Shown in pieces: positions 35,675 through 44,311 of a stretch of DNA of 64,000 nucleotides. The stretch lies in the NCBI RefSeq assembly GCF_009649785.1, contig NZ_WJOK01000027.1, forward strand, positions 1 to 64,000, in the 5' to 3' direction. Every line of letters begins with the position of its first letter. Position 1 is the first letter of the stretch. The translations under genes and the position numbers were made by a program. Source of the stretch: Agrobacterium tumefaciens (lineage in GTDB: Bacteria; Pseudomonadota; Alphaproteobacteria; Rhizobiales; Rhizobiaceae). Under the pieces are notes generated by a model. That model saw nothing but the letters and a program-made list of their open reading frames with translations, did not search any database and was not told the origin of the DNA.

Positions 35675-36551
35675 ACTTGCCTATCCGGAGGTAGCCGCAC
35701 GCTTTTCCGACCTTTGGCGAAGCATCCGCCATGAGGGCACGCGGCAAAGAAGCTATCAGGAGCAGCAAGACCTGATCGACCAGATCCGAAATGCGCTGGA
35801 TCGAAAATTACCAGATATTTCTGGCGAAAAACCGGACTGGATTGCGGACAGCTTTGCCGTGAATTTCACAGCTTACCAGAGCGAGACGACACTTTTGCTC
35901 CAATTGCGCCACCGCGATCTCGGCTCGCTGCACGCGCTTAAAACCGTGCCGCCTGCCCGCAGGGACGACACCGTTTTGCTGCACCGTTTATGGGACGAGG
36001 CCGAGATCGGGCTCGCGCTGCGCCATCCCTGCCTTGTGGAAACGTCCGCCCTTTTGCGGTTATCCGATGGTCGGCCGGGTCTGTTGCAGCCGTGGTTTGC
36101 GCACTCACTGGCATCGATCATATCTGCGCAACCGATTGCCGCCTCGGAGGCGATCGTGATCCTTCGCCGCGTGCTGCAAGCGCTGAGTGCAGTGCATGCA
36201 TTTGGATATGTGCACTGCGACGTCACGCCCGCCAATATTCTGCTGTCGGATGGTAAGTTCGAAACGGCAAGACTGGGCGACTTCGGCATCGCCCTGCAGA
36301 TTGGTCGTAAACACGCCGGACAGGGCCTGCGCTTTGCTGCCTCAACTGAATTTTCGCCGCCGGAACAGATGCAAGGCGCACCTGCAAAGCCGGATCAGGA
36401 TATATATGCCGTGGGACGGCTCGCCAGGCGGCTAATCGAGACGGATAAGGCACAATCACCGCAATGCCTCGCAGATCTTGCGGACGCCTGTTGCCATTAT
36501 GATCCCGCTTTGCGCCCACAATCGGCAATGGAAGCTTTACAGCTTCTGTAA
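35664..36551 (+). CDS. ppkA: PpkA-like Ser/Thr protein kinase, cytoplasmic (about 295 aa)
   Basis: The product carries the protein-kinase catalytic motifs HCDVTPANIL (about 183-192, the HRD loop with Cys in place of Arg) and GDFGIAL (DFG at about 206). A likely ATP-anchoring Lys lies in LHALKTV, and FSPPEQ is the APE-like motif. A clear glycine-rich loop is not visible before the Lys. There is no transmembrane helix or periplasmic sensor domain, unlike the longer Pseudomonas PpkA. The role inferred from family and place is phosphorylation of TssL at Thr14, enabling Fha binding and secretion. GTG at 35664 is preferred; TTG at 35652 would add four residues. Last gene of the tss operon. Confidence 0.85.
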   Translation: MNNELAYPEVAARFSDLWRSIRHEGTRQRSYQEQQDLIDQIRNALDRKLPDISGEKPDWIADSFAVNFTAYQSETTLLLQLRHRDLGSLHALKTVPPARRDDTVLLHRLWDEAEIGLALRHPCLVETSALLRLSDGRPGLLQPWFAHSLASIISAQPIAASEAIVILRRVLQALSAVHAFGYVHCDVTPANILLSDGKFETARLGDFGIALQIGRKHAGQGLRFAASTEFSPPEQMQGAPAKPDQDIYAVGRLARRLIETDKAQSPQCLADLADACCHYDPALRPQSAMEALQLL

Positions 36552-36562
36552 CGCCTCATTGG

Positions 36563-37699
36563 TCAGTTGCCGCCGCCGGGAAGCGGCGCCGCCGCAGTCG
36601 GCACACTCTTCTGGAACACGGTCAGCAGCTTGGCCGAATCCACCAGCGGCGCGTTGCTGGCATAGAGCACATCACCCTTCTGCATCTGGAAGAGCTGCAT
36701 GAGTGCGATGCTGGAAGCGTCGCGCATGTTGACGTGATATATCACAGGCCGCATGGTCGTGGCCGTAGCGACCGGACCTTTCGCGCCCGGTATCCTTGCG
36801 GCTGGAACCTGAACAATCTCATTGCGGAAGACATAGACATTGCGCGCGTCTGCGCGGTCATCCAGCAAGCCACCGGCGCGGCCGACGGCCTGCGCAAGGG
36901 TCAGCTTTCCGGCTTCAAACTGGAATTCACCGGCACTCTTGAAGGCACCGAGTGCGGTGTAGCTCGCCGCGTCGCCATCGATCATGATCTGATCATCCGG
37001 TGACAGGCGGATGTTCTGACGGTCTTCCCGCATGACGCGGTCAAGAGGCACGCTGGCCCTTTGCGAGCCGCGAACGACGGTGACCGTGGCCGCGCCCGCA
37101 GCGACAGTAGGGCCACCTGCTTGATTGAGCGCATCGAGCACCCGCTCCTGCCGGGCGGTGAGCACGATCTTTCCGGGATTTTTCACCGCGCCGCTGAGCA
37201 TGACGGCGCTCGTCGGCTTATCAACGACAGTAACGACGGCCTGCGGATTCACGGCCGACCCCTTGAGGCCGGCAACGACCTGCGATTGCAGCCCTTCCGG
37301 TGTGGAATCAACAACCCTCTGTTTGCCAACAAAGGGAATATTCACCGAGCCGCTCTGATCCACTGTAAAGCGGCCAAGATTAAGCGTCTTGCTCTGTGTC
37401 GGGGAGAAAAGTCCGTCTTCTCCCGTATCCAGCACGGTAATGTCGATAACGTCGCCGCGCCGCAACCTCTGAGCGTTGTAACCGGTGTTGCGAAGCGCGG
37501 TAAGGCCGGGCCCGGAGGCGTTCTGTGTACTTGCGGCGGAAACCGTGGCTGCCGATGCGTTAGCCAGCTCGATGACGGGGATTTTCTCGTTGGTTCGCGG
37601 TAAAGTCGCAGACCGGATATTGCCTGCGGTCGGTCCGTCAGATGGCTTTGCACATGCGCTCAAAAGAGCCATCAGCAAAATCGCCCCCAACTTTTTCAT
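36563..37699 (-). CDS. Wza-type polysaccharide export lipoprotein (378 aa)
   Basis: The N-terminus is a lipoprotein signal with a clear lipobox (LLSAC after MKKLGAILLMA), so the mature protein should be lipidated. A polysaccharide-export domain follows (LRRGDVIDITVLDTGED, TVDQSGSVNIPFVGKQRV, then PQAVVTVVDKPTSAVMLSGAV), then two SLBB-like regions (PGKIVLTARQERVLDALNQAGG; GKLTLAQAVGRAGGLLDD). Such proteins form the outer-membrane pore for capsule or exopolysaccharide. ATG at 37699 was chosen over the longer frame because it begins the lipoprotein signal. It converges with ppkA; no Wzc or glycosyltransferase genes are nearby, so it is an orphan here. Confidence 0.9.
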   Translation of the reverse strand: MKKLGAILLMALLSACAKPSDGPTAGNIRSATLPRTNEKIPVIELANASAATVSAASTQNASGPGLTALRNTGYNAQRLRRGDVIDITVLDTGEDGLFSPTQSKTLNLGRFTVDQSGSVNIPFVGKQRVVDSTPEGLQSQVVAGLKGSAVNPQAVVTVVDKPTSAVMLSGAVKNPGKIVLTARQERVLDALNQAGGPTVAAGAATVTVVRGSQRASVPLDRVMREDRQNIRLSPDDQIMIDGDAASYTALGAFKSAGEFQFEAGKLTLAQAVGRAGGLLDDRADARNVYVFRNEIVQVPAARIPGAKGPVATATTMRPVIYHVNMRDASSIALMQLFQMQKGDVLYASNAPLVDSAKLLTVFQKSVPTAAAPLPGGGN

Positions 37700-37741
37700 C
37701 CCTCGTCCCCTCAATGATTCAACCTGACGCAGAGATAACAT

Positions 37742-38270
37742 CCCGACACGTCATCGCAACAACTTTAGCGGTTGCAATTTATGGAAAACCTTCTGTCGAA
37801 AGAAAGGGTGTGACCATTCCGCAACTTTTTTGGATCCGGCCGAAGCAAACTCCTAGAATGCACCGATGAGAAATAAGCAGGACAACGACTCCGGTGGCGG
37901 CAATTGGCTTCTCCAAACCGGATGCAGGAGCCAAGGCTTTCAACAATCCCGCACCGCCGAAATCAGCCCGCCCTCAAAACGATCCCGAGCACTTGTTTCC
38001 CGTTTACATCGTTGGAATGCCATCACCGACAGAAAAAGGCTGTCTGCCGCAGCAAACTTGCTCCCCTATACACAGTTGACAAAAACCCGTTGAGCCGATG
38101 GAAGCCGTTTCCTTATCAAGGAACTCGCCGCTGATTGCAGCCGCTCGCTTTGGCGTTCGTGTGGCTTTCCCACGATCTCCGCCACCCGCACTGGTTCTGA
38201 TGATTTTATCGAGCTTCCCTGGCGCGGCTCAAACGGGTCCAGTTGCTGTGTACAGCGCGGAACAACTTTC
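37742..38270. other. Gene-poor stretch after the polysaccharide export gene
   Basis: About 530 bases without a convincing gene. Several short frames exist on the plus strand at 37866-38134 but they are Pro/Ser-rich with overlapping alternatives and no ribosome sites or motifs. The left part contains the promoter of the minus-strand export gene. The right end abuts the decayed SRPBCC gene. Confidence 0.5.
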
Positions 38271-38817
38271 TCAAGGCGATAGGATCGCTGCTGATGAGTC
38301 AAAGCGCTCCAGCCTGCCCAACGTTTGCAGACCCAGTTCCACGGCACCGAAACCCTTCGCTCGCTGGAACTCGGCTTCCGCGCTGAACACCATGCCCAGC
38401 ACAACTTTCGTCGTGCCATCCTGATTTTCAGGCCCACGCATCGGCATGTTTTGGCCCGTTTTCGCCCCATAGCAGCGTATAGGCGATCCTCTCTTCGGAC
38501 CGGACCTCGATATAACGATGATGGTTCGGAAAGACTGTTCCGCCAGGGCCGATCATGTCAAAGACCCATGCGCCGCCGGTCCGCCGGTCAATGCTCTTCA
38601 TGCGGCGGGAAAAGCCGTCAGGGCCCCGCCATCGTGGCAGCGCCTCTTTGTTCATCCAGCCTTTCCAGACGATGTTTCGCTGCACCTTCATCGTTCGCTC
38701 CAGCACCATGGTTCGCCCGGCCACGCTGGCCAGATTGTTGAGACCGGCACTGAAACCTTGTTGATAGCCATCGCACATATCCTCCGCCAGCGAGGAAAGC
38801 CGCTCCGTTGCGGTCAA
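38271..38817 (-). pseudogene. SRPBCC (AHSA1-like) domain gene, frameshifted and 5'-truncated
   Basis: The 5' frame (38428-38817) reads like the start of an AHSA1-type SRPBCC domain: VLERTMKVQRNIVWKGWM, RGPDGFS, GPGGTVFPNHHRY, ERIAYTLLWGENGP. It stops at 38428 after HADAWA. In another frame immediately downstream the rest continues: ENQDGTTKVVLGMVF, then GFGAVELGLQTLGRL, ending at TGA 38271-38273. A small deletion of a few bases around 38426 therefore broke the gene. The first ~35 residues (ERLSSLAEDM... GYQQGFSAGLNNLASVAG) resemble the C-terminal helix of another SRPBCC domain, suggesting a tandem-domain protein that lost its first half. Confidence 0.75.
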
Positions 38818-39150
38818 GCGGCTACGCTCTTTAACAACCTGAAATGTGTTTCAGCGTGGGATTTGACCCCAACATGGCGCGAGAGGCTGACCCCCGCCAC
38901 GCCGAAGAAACGGCAAATTGATCAGCGTGTTAACCTGTCCCAACCAGGGTCAATTTTTCCGCGAGGCGTACAGGACACGATAGACGTCGCCGCGCCTGGG
39001 ATAGGTTGCATAGGCGTCGAAATCCGTAGACTCAAAATGGCGAACGTTTAGCCGCGAGGTCTGGATGGGTAGAGAGGTCTCAGGAAACAGTCATCAGCAT
39101 TTTTCAACCACCCCGGACATCTGGTGGCGATATCTGTGAACCGCAAGTCG
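38818..39150. other. Gene-free stretch with an inverted TTGACCC pair
   Basis: No coding region is supported here. TTGACCCC near 38863-38870 and GGGTCAA at 38947-38953 are in inverted orientation about 80 bp apart, with a further GACCCCC at 38889 between them. This type of repeat occurs at ends of some IS21-like elements, so the stretch may be a scar of a lost insertion. That is weak inference. Confidence 0.35.
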
Positions 39151-39618
39151 TCAAACCTCGATCGGAAAGGAAAAACCAGCCTTTACCCGGTCCATGACGA
39201 CCATGGTCTTGAAGCCCTTGATATCGTGGTTTTCGTAAAAGAACCGCCGGGTAAACGCCTCATAGTCCTCCATGTCCTTGGCGGTGATGACCAGAATGAA
39301 GTCGGCGTCTCCCGTCACATAATATCCGATCATCACTTCCCGGGTCGCGCGGATGGCCGCCTTGAAGCGATCGACAATATCGGCGCGTTCGCGCTCCAGT
39401 GAAACGAGCACGATCATGGTAATGCCTCGCCCAACCGCCTTCGGCGACACGATGGCGACATCTGCTTCGATGACGCCATCTTCGCGCAGACGTTTGAGGC
39501 GCCGCTGGCATGCGGTCGGTGAAAGATTGACGAGTTGCGCCAGCTCTTCCGACGTAAGGCGATTGTTTTTTTGAACGGCCTCAAGCAACGCCTTGTCCGC
39601 TCTATCGAGAGTATTCAT
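39151..39618 (-). CDS. Lrp/AsnC-family regulator of the ectoine cluster (155 aa)
   Basis: The N-terminal winged helix-turn-helix (LLEAVQKNNRLTSEELAQLVNLS, PTACQRRLKRLREDGVI) is followed by the AsnC/RAM effector domain (TMIVLVSLERE, GYYVTGDADFILVI). ATG at 39618 is preferred, six bases inside the longest frame, with AGGAT upstream. Rhizobial ectoine clusters carry an asnC gene next to ssd and atf, and Halomonas has the related DoeX, so this is probably the local metabolite-sensing regulator. It diverges from the dehydrogenase gene across 120 bp and likely controls that promoter and its own. Confidence 0.88.
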   Translation of the reverse strand: MNTLDRADKALLEAVQKNNRLTSEELAQLVNLSPTACQRRLKRLREDGVIEADVAIVSPKAVGRGITMIVLVSLERERADIVDRFKAAIRATREVMIGYYVTGDADFILVITAKDMEDYEAFTRRFFYENHDIKGFKTMVVMDRVKAGFSFPIEV

Positions 39619-39738
39619 GCACAAATCCTGCGTACGGAACCTAAAATAAGCGAAATTCCGGCTTGAACGATATAATTAACGCAGTCAACCGCTCAATGCG
39701 CTTGATTAGTCTCCCTGTAAATCTACCGGGAGCTCCAT

Positions 39739-41217
39739 ATGAGAAGTATTGCAAGCACTGCATTAAAAAACCTGCGGCGGCCCGATTTGATCGAGCGACG
39801 CGCTTTTCTCCATGGCAGTTGGGCTGCTCGCGATGAAACGCTCAGTGTCATTGATCCGGCGACCGGAGAAGATCTCATCGGTGTGGCGGCATGTTCGCTT
39901 GAGGATGCGGATGATGCCGTCAGTACCGCGAAAAATGCCTTTCTAGAATGGCGCGACAAGCTTCCAACCGAACGGGGGCAGATCTTGCGTGAATGGGGCA
40001 AGTTGATGCGCAACAACGCGCATGATCTCGCCGTCATAATGACGGCCGAACAGGGCAAACCACTCTCGGAATCGCTTGGTGAAATTGCTTACGCTGCCAA
40101 TTTCCTTGATTGGTTTGCCGGCGAAGGCGAGCGCGCCTACGGCGAGACGATACCGAGCCATTTGCCCGACAGTCGTCTCTCGGTCCAGATGCAGCCGCTA
40201 GGCGTCACCGTGGCCATCACCCCGTGGAACTTTCCCTCTGCTATGATCACCCGCAAAGCGGGCGCAGCGCTTGCCGCTGGCTGCACAATGATCGTCAAAC
40301 CGGCGCCTGAAACACCCCTCTCGGCGCTCGCTTTGGCAAAGCTCGCTGAGGAAGCTGAAATGCCCGCCGGCGTATTCCAGGTCATCACTGGCCACGCCGC
40401 ACCACTTGCGCATCGCCTGTTGCAACACACCGATGTGCGCGCATTTTCCTTTACCGGCTCGACTGAAATCGGTCGTATTTTGCTGGCGCAATCGGCGGCG
40501 ACCATCAAGAAAGCGTCGCTGGAACTTGGAGGTCACGCGCCCTTCATCCTGTTCGACGACGCCGATGTCTCCAAAGCCGTAAAAGGTTGCATCGGGGCGA
40601 AATTCGCAACATCGGGGCAGGACTGCCTCGCTGCCAACCGGATTTACGTCCAGCGAGGTATTTATGACCGCTTCGTCAGTCAGTTCGGCAAGGCAAGTGC
40701 CGAACTCAAGGTCGGCCACGGTTTCGAGGCTGGCATCGATATAGGACCGATGACACGCCCCTCCGTCGCTGAAAAGTGCCGCAAGCAAATCGCGCAGGCC
40801 CTCTCTGCCGGTGCACAGCTCATCTGCGGCGGGCAAGACAGTCCGCTCGGCGGCAATTTTGTCACCCCGACCGTGCTGGCCGATGTCACAGACGACATGC
40901 TGATCGCGCGGGAGGAGACCTTCGGTCCGGTGGCCGCGATCTTGCCATTCGATGACGAGCGGGAGGTCGTGCGACGCGCCAACTCGACGGAGATGGGGCT
41001 TGCGGCCTATCTCTACACCAACGATCTCGGCCGGGCGATGCGTCTGACGCATCAACTGGAATATGGCATGGTAGCCGTCAACACGCCGAAATTTACCGGC
41101 GCGCCCGTTCCCTTCGGCGGCTGGAAACAGTCCGGCCTTGGTCGTGAGGGCTCGCGTCATGGTCTCATGGAATATCTCGAACCCAAATATGTCTGCTTCG
41201 GCAACTTAGCTGCGTGA
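39739..41217 (+). CDS. doeC: NAD(P)-dependent semialdehyde dehydrogenase, ectoine pathway (DoeC/Ssd)
   Basis: This is an aldehyde dehydrogenase of 492 residues with all catalytic features: TPWNFPSAMITRK (cofactor Lys), FTGSTEIGR, the general base Glu262 in LELGGHAP and the nucleophile Cys296 in SGQDCLAANR. The closest class is succinate-semialdehyde dehydrogenase. In ectoine degradation the equivalent enzyme oxidises aspartate semialdehyde to aspartate, the last step. ATG at 39739 lies behind GGGAGCTCC. It overlaps or nearly touches the following aminotransferase gene. Confidence 0.9.
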   Translation: MRSIASTALKNLRRPDLIERRAFLHGSWAARDETLSVIDPATGEDLIGVAACSLEDADDAVSTAKNAFLEWRDKLPTERGQILREWGKLMRNNAHDLAVIMTAEQGKPLSESLGEIAYAANFLDWFAGEGERAYGETIPSHLPDSRLSVQMQPLGVTVAITPWNFPSAMITRKAGAALAAGCTMIVKPAPETPLSALALAKLAEEAEMPAGVFQVITGHAAPLAHRLLQHTDVRAFSFTGSTEIGRILLAQSAATIKKASLELGGHAPFILFDDADVSKAVKGCIGAKFATSGQDCLAANRIYVQRGIYDRFVSQFGKASAELKVGHGFEAGIDIGPMTRPSVAEKCRKQIAQALSAGAQLICGGQDSPLGGNFVTPTVLADVTDDMLIAREETFGPVAAILPFDDEREVVRRANSTEMGLAAYLYTNDLGRAMRLTHQLEYGMVAVNTPKFTGAPVPFGGWKQSGLGREGSRHGLMEYLEPKYVCFGNLAA

Positions 41218-41231
41218 AAAGGAACTCGCCT

Positions 41232-42635
41232 ATGACAATCGACGTCAAGAATATTGCGGAAATGGATCGAAACGCCGTTTTGCACCCTTTCACGCAGCTC
41301 AAGGATTTTGCCAGCGGCAAACTCGGCGAGCCCACCATTGTCGAAACCGGCAAGGGCATCCGCATTCAGGACGCGCACGGCAAGCAGTTGATCGACGGTT
41401 TCGCCGGTCTTTATTGCGTTAATGTCGGTTATGGACGTACCGAGGTGGCTGAGGCGATTTCACGTCAGGCCTACCGCCTTGCCTATTATCATTCCTATGC
41501 CGCCCACACGACGGATGAGTTGGCCATCCTTTCCGATCGCCTCGTCAGAATGGCACCAGGCAAAATGAGCAAGGTCTTCTACGGCATGTCAGGGTCAGAC
41601 GCCAACGAGACACAGGCCAAGCTCGTCTGGTATTACAACAATCTGCGCGGCAAACCGCAAAAGAAGAAAATCATCTCCCGCGAACGGGGATATCACGGCT
41701 GCAGCGTGGTTTCCGGCTCAATGACCGGCATGAGTTTTTATCACGACCATATGGACCTTCCACGGGCCGGAATCCTGCATACAGGCGTTCCGCATCACTA
41801 TTGGGGCGCAGAAGCCGGTGAGACGGAGCTGGAATTTTCGAGGCGGCGCGCGGAAGAGCTGGACGCGCTTATTCTGCGCGAAGGACCGGACACGATTGGT
41901 GCATTCATCGCCGAGCCGGTGCTCGGAACGGGCGGTATCACACCGCCGCCGGAAGGTTACTGGCCGGCCATTCAGGAGGTTCTCAAAAAATACGATGTCC
42001 TGTTTATTGCCGATGAGGTTATTACCGGCTTCGGCCGCACGGGTTCGATGTTTGGTTCACAGCATTACGGCATCGAGCCAGATCTGATCACCGTCGCTAA
42101 AGGCCTGACCTCGGCCTATTTCCCGCTTTCGGGCGCTATCGTCGGGGAGAAAGTCTACAAGGTGATGGAGGAAGGCGCGGATCGCGTCGGCGCCTTCTCC
42201 CACGGCTACACCTATTCCGGCCATCCTATCGGAGCGGCGGCTGCAAACGCCGTGCTCGACATCGTCGAAAAGGAAGACCTGCCAGGCAATGCACGAGCCG
42301 TTGGCAGCTATTTCCAGGAACAACTGAAGGCGAAGTTCGCCCAGCTTCCGATCGTCGGCGAGGTGCGCGGAGTGGGACTGATGGGCGCTATCGAATTCGT
42401 GGCTGACCGGGAAAAAAAGACGCGTTTTGCCCCTCAACTCACTGTGGGTGCACGCGTTTCCAAGGCGGCGCGCAACGGCGGTCTCATAGCACGCGCCATG
42501 CCGCATGGCGATATTCTGGGCTTTGCACCGCCGCTTGTTACGACCCGGGAGGAGGTCGACGAGATCATCGCCATTGCTGAAGCCGCTGTCCGCAGTGTCA
42601 TGGATGATCTGGTCCAGGCCGGCGAGAAAATCTGA
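41232..42635 (+). CDS. doeD: Class III aminotransferase, likely L-2,4-diaminobutyrate transaminase (DoeD/Atf)
   Basis: This is a PLP-dependent class III (omega) aminotransferase of 467 residues. It has VNVGYGRTEVAEAI at the N-terminus, FYGMSGSDANETQAKL, ERGYHGCS, the FIADEVITGFGRTG motif and the PLP lysine at residue 290 (VAKGLTS). In the ectoine pathway this enzyme turns 2,4-diaminobutyrate into aspartate semialdehyde, feeding the dehydrogenase encoded just upstream. ATG at 41232 is preferred over the frame start at 41214. It sits 14 bp after doeC, with the regulator enuR following after a 160-bp gap. Confidence 0.88.
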   Translation: MTIDVKNIAEMDRNAVLHPFTQLKDFASGKLGEPTIVETGKGIRIQDAHGKQLIDGFAGLYCVNVGYGRTEVAEAISRQAYRLAYYHSYAAHTTDELAILSDRLVRMAPGKMSKVFYGMSGSDANETQAKLVWYYNNLRGKPQKKKIISRERGYHGCSVVSGSMTGMSFYHDHMDLPRAGILHTGVPHHYWGAEAGETELEFSRRRAEELDALILREGPDTIGAFIAEPVLGTGGITPPPEGYWPAIQEVLKKYDVLFIADEVITGFGRTGSMFGSQHYGIEPDLITVAKGLTSAYFPLSGAIVGEKVYKVMEEGADRVGAFSHGYTYSGHPIGAAAANAVLDIVEKEDLPGNARAVGSYFQEQLKAKFAQLPIVGEVRGVGLMGAIEFVADREKKTRFAPQLTVGARVSKAARNGGLIARAMPHGDILGFAPPLVTTREEVDEIIAIAEAAVRSVMDDLVQAGEKI

Positions 42636-42794
42636 TCGGCAGCTTCAGTTTTCAACGTCGCAAATGCTGCTCATTTCGACAGCAACTGCGCCTCTTTGCA
42701 GCGCAGTTGCTGTCTACGCTGCATAAGGCTTCATCTTTTCATAGAAGCATGCATAATGTCATGAAATTACCTTCGTCGAAAACGAGACAATTTC

Positions 42795-44243
42795 ATGCGT
42801 CGTCAAGCCAATTCACCCAGCCCAGATCCAGTTTCCCCAACGAGACCGGTGGCATGGCGACCGACGCTGGCTAAGCAGAAAGGCGAAACGAAACATTCCG
42901 CACTGACAGAACGCATCATTGCTGATATCGACGCCGGCGTTCTGAAGCCGATGGACCGCATGCCGACACACCGCGATCTGGCCCGCGAACTCGGCCTTTC
43001 TGTCCAGACGGTCAGCCTTTCCTACAAGGAGGCGGAGCGGCTTGGTTATCTCAGCGGTGAAATTGGCCGCGGAACCTTCGTGAAGACGCGGGTGACGGAG
43101 CGGGCAGGTCGCATGATGCTTGATCACAGCCAAACCGAGGTGCTCGATCTATCCATCATTCGCGGCGTCTATCTCGATGACCATGAAAATGCCTCGCGCG
43201 CCATTCTTCGCGAGATGGCCGATGGTGATAATTCTGGCTTCATGCGCCCCTGCCGGCCCGTCGCGGGGCTCGACAGCCATCGCGAAACGGCCAGAACATG
43301 GCTTGGGATGATGGGCGTGACAGCCGGCCCGGAACGCATACTTGTCACCAATGGCGCGGCGCACGGCATTTTTCTCGCTCTGAGCTGCATTATCCGCTCC
43401 AACGACGTGGTGCTCTGTGAAAACCTGACCGACCACGGCATTATCGGCCTGTCTAATATCCTCGGCTTCAGCCTAAAGGGCTTACCCACCGACGAAGAAG
43501 GCATTTTGCCCGAAGCGCTGGAGGCCGCCTGCGCAGCCGGAGGTGTCCGCGCTCTGGTGCTCATTCCCACGCTTAACAACCCGACCGGGCACGTGTCGGG
43601 CGCAGCGCGAAGGCAGGCCATCGCCGCAATTGCCGAGCGGTACGGCATTTTTGTCATCGAGGACGAGGTCTACCGTCCGATGATCGAGGATGATCTGCCA
43701 TCCATCACCGAAATGCTGCCTGATCTGGGCTTCTTCGTCACCAGCTTCACCAAGACAGTGTTGACAGGGCTGCGCGTCGGTTATCTCGTCGTGCCACCCG
43801 CCTATTCCATCCGCGCCGCCTCCATCCTGCGTGTGTCGAGCTGGAGCGGGACATATCTCACGGCCGAGATCGCTACGCGTTGGGTCGAAAACGGCACGGC
43901 ACGGCTGCTGCTGGATGTCCAGCGCACCGAGGCCCGTGCGCGGCAGAAAATCGCCATGGACATACTGGGCCACCATATAGGGTCGACCCACCCCCTCTCC
44001 CTCTGCGCCTGGCTGAAGGTTCCGCAGCGCTGGACGGAGGACGGCCTGGTGCGCGCGCTCACGAACCAGAACGTCGCGGTAACCCCGTCAGAACCATTTA
44101 TTGCCGGTCCTAGCCATGGCGGCGGCATTCGCATATGCCTCGGCGGCCGCCTCAATCATGCAAGCCTCGCCAGGGCTTTGACCACCGTGCGGCAGACATT
44201 CGAGCAACTGCCGCCGGTCTACGATATCGGGTCAATCGGCTGA
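42795..44243 (+). CDS. enuR: EnuR, MocR-type (GntR/aminotransferase) regulator of ectoine use (482 aa)
   Basis: A GntR winged helix-turn-helix (about residues 35-105: TERIIADIDAGVLKP, MPTHRDLARELGLS, QTVSLSYKEAERLGYL) is fused to a class I aminotransferase-like domain. The PLP lysine is residue 320 in SFTKTVLTGLRVGYL. EnuR proteins are repressors of ectoine uptake and breakdown genes that sense pathway intermediates (acetyl-diaminobutyrate, diaminobutyrate) through bound PLP. Its position between doeD and eutB, in the middle of the cluster, supports this identity over a biosynthetic aminotransferase. Confidence 0.9.
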   Translation: MRRQANSPSPDPVSPTRPVAWRPTLAKQKGETKHSALTERIIADIDAGVLKPMDRMPTHRDLARELGLSVQTVSLSYKEAERLGYLSGEIGRGTFVKTRVTERAGRMMLDHSQTEVLDLSIIRGVYLDDHENASRAILREMADGDNSGFMRPCRPVAGLDSHRETARTWLGMMGVTAGPERILVTNGAAHGIFLALSCIIRSNDVVLCENLTDHGIIGLSNILGFSLKGLPTDEEGILPEALEAACAAGGVRALVLIPTLNNPTGHVSGAARRQAIAAIAERYGIFVIEDEVYRPMIEDDLPSITEMLPDLGFFVTSFTKTVLTGLRVGYLVVPPAYSIRAASILRVSSWSGTYLTAEIATRWVENGTARLLLDVQRTEARARQKIAMDILGHHIGSTHPLSLCAWLKVPQRWTEDGLVRALTNQNVAVTPSEPFIAGPSHGGGIRICLGGRLNHASLARALTTVRQTFEQLPPVYDIGSIG

Positions 44244-44263
44244 GGCTGCCATCCGAAAATCAT

Positions 44264-44311
44264 TGAATCATTACAATATAATAATTGACATGATTTTATT
44301 TCGCTCTCAAC
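44264..44311 (+). promoter_or_regulatory. AT-rich candidate promoter/operator before eutB
   Basis: The only sizeable non-coding gap between enuR and ehuA contains a consensus-like TATAAT at 44277-44282, a TTGACA at 44285-44290 and an AATCATT...ATGATT partial dyad. It is the natural place for an EnuR-controlled promoter driving eutB through ehuA. The two hexamers cannot belong to the same promoter in this order, so assignment is tentative. Confidence 0.45.

Noticed and set aside
44285-44290. TTGACA as the -35 of the eutB promoter
   Set aside because: No -10-like hexamer occurs 16-18 bp downstream, and the TATAAT lies upstream of it, so a simple promoter could not be assigned with confidence.
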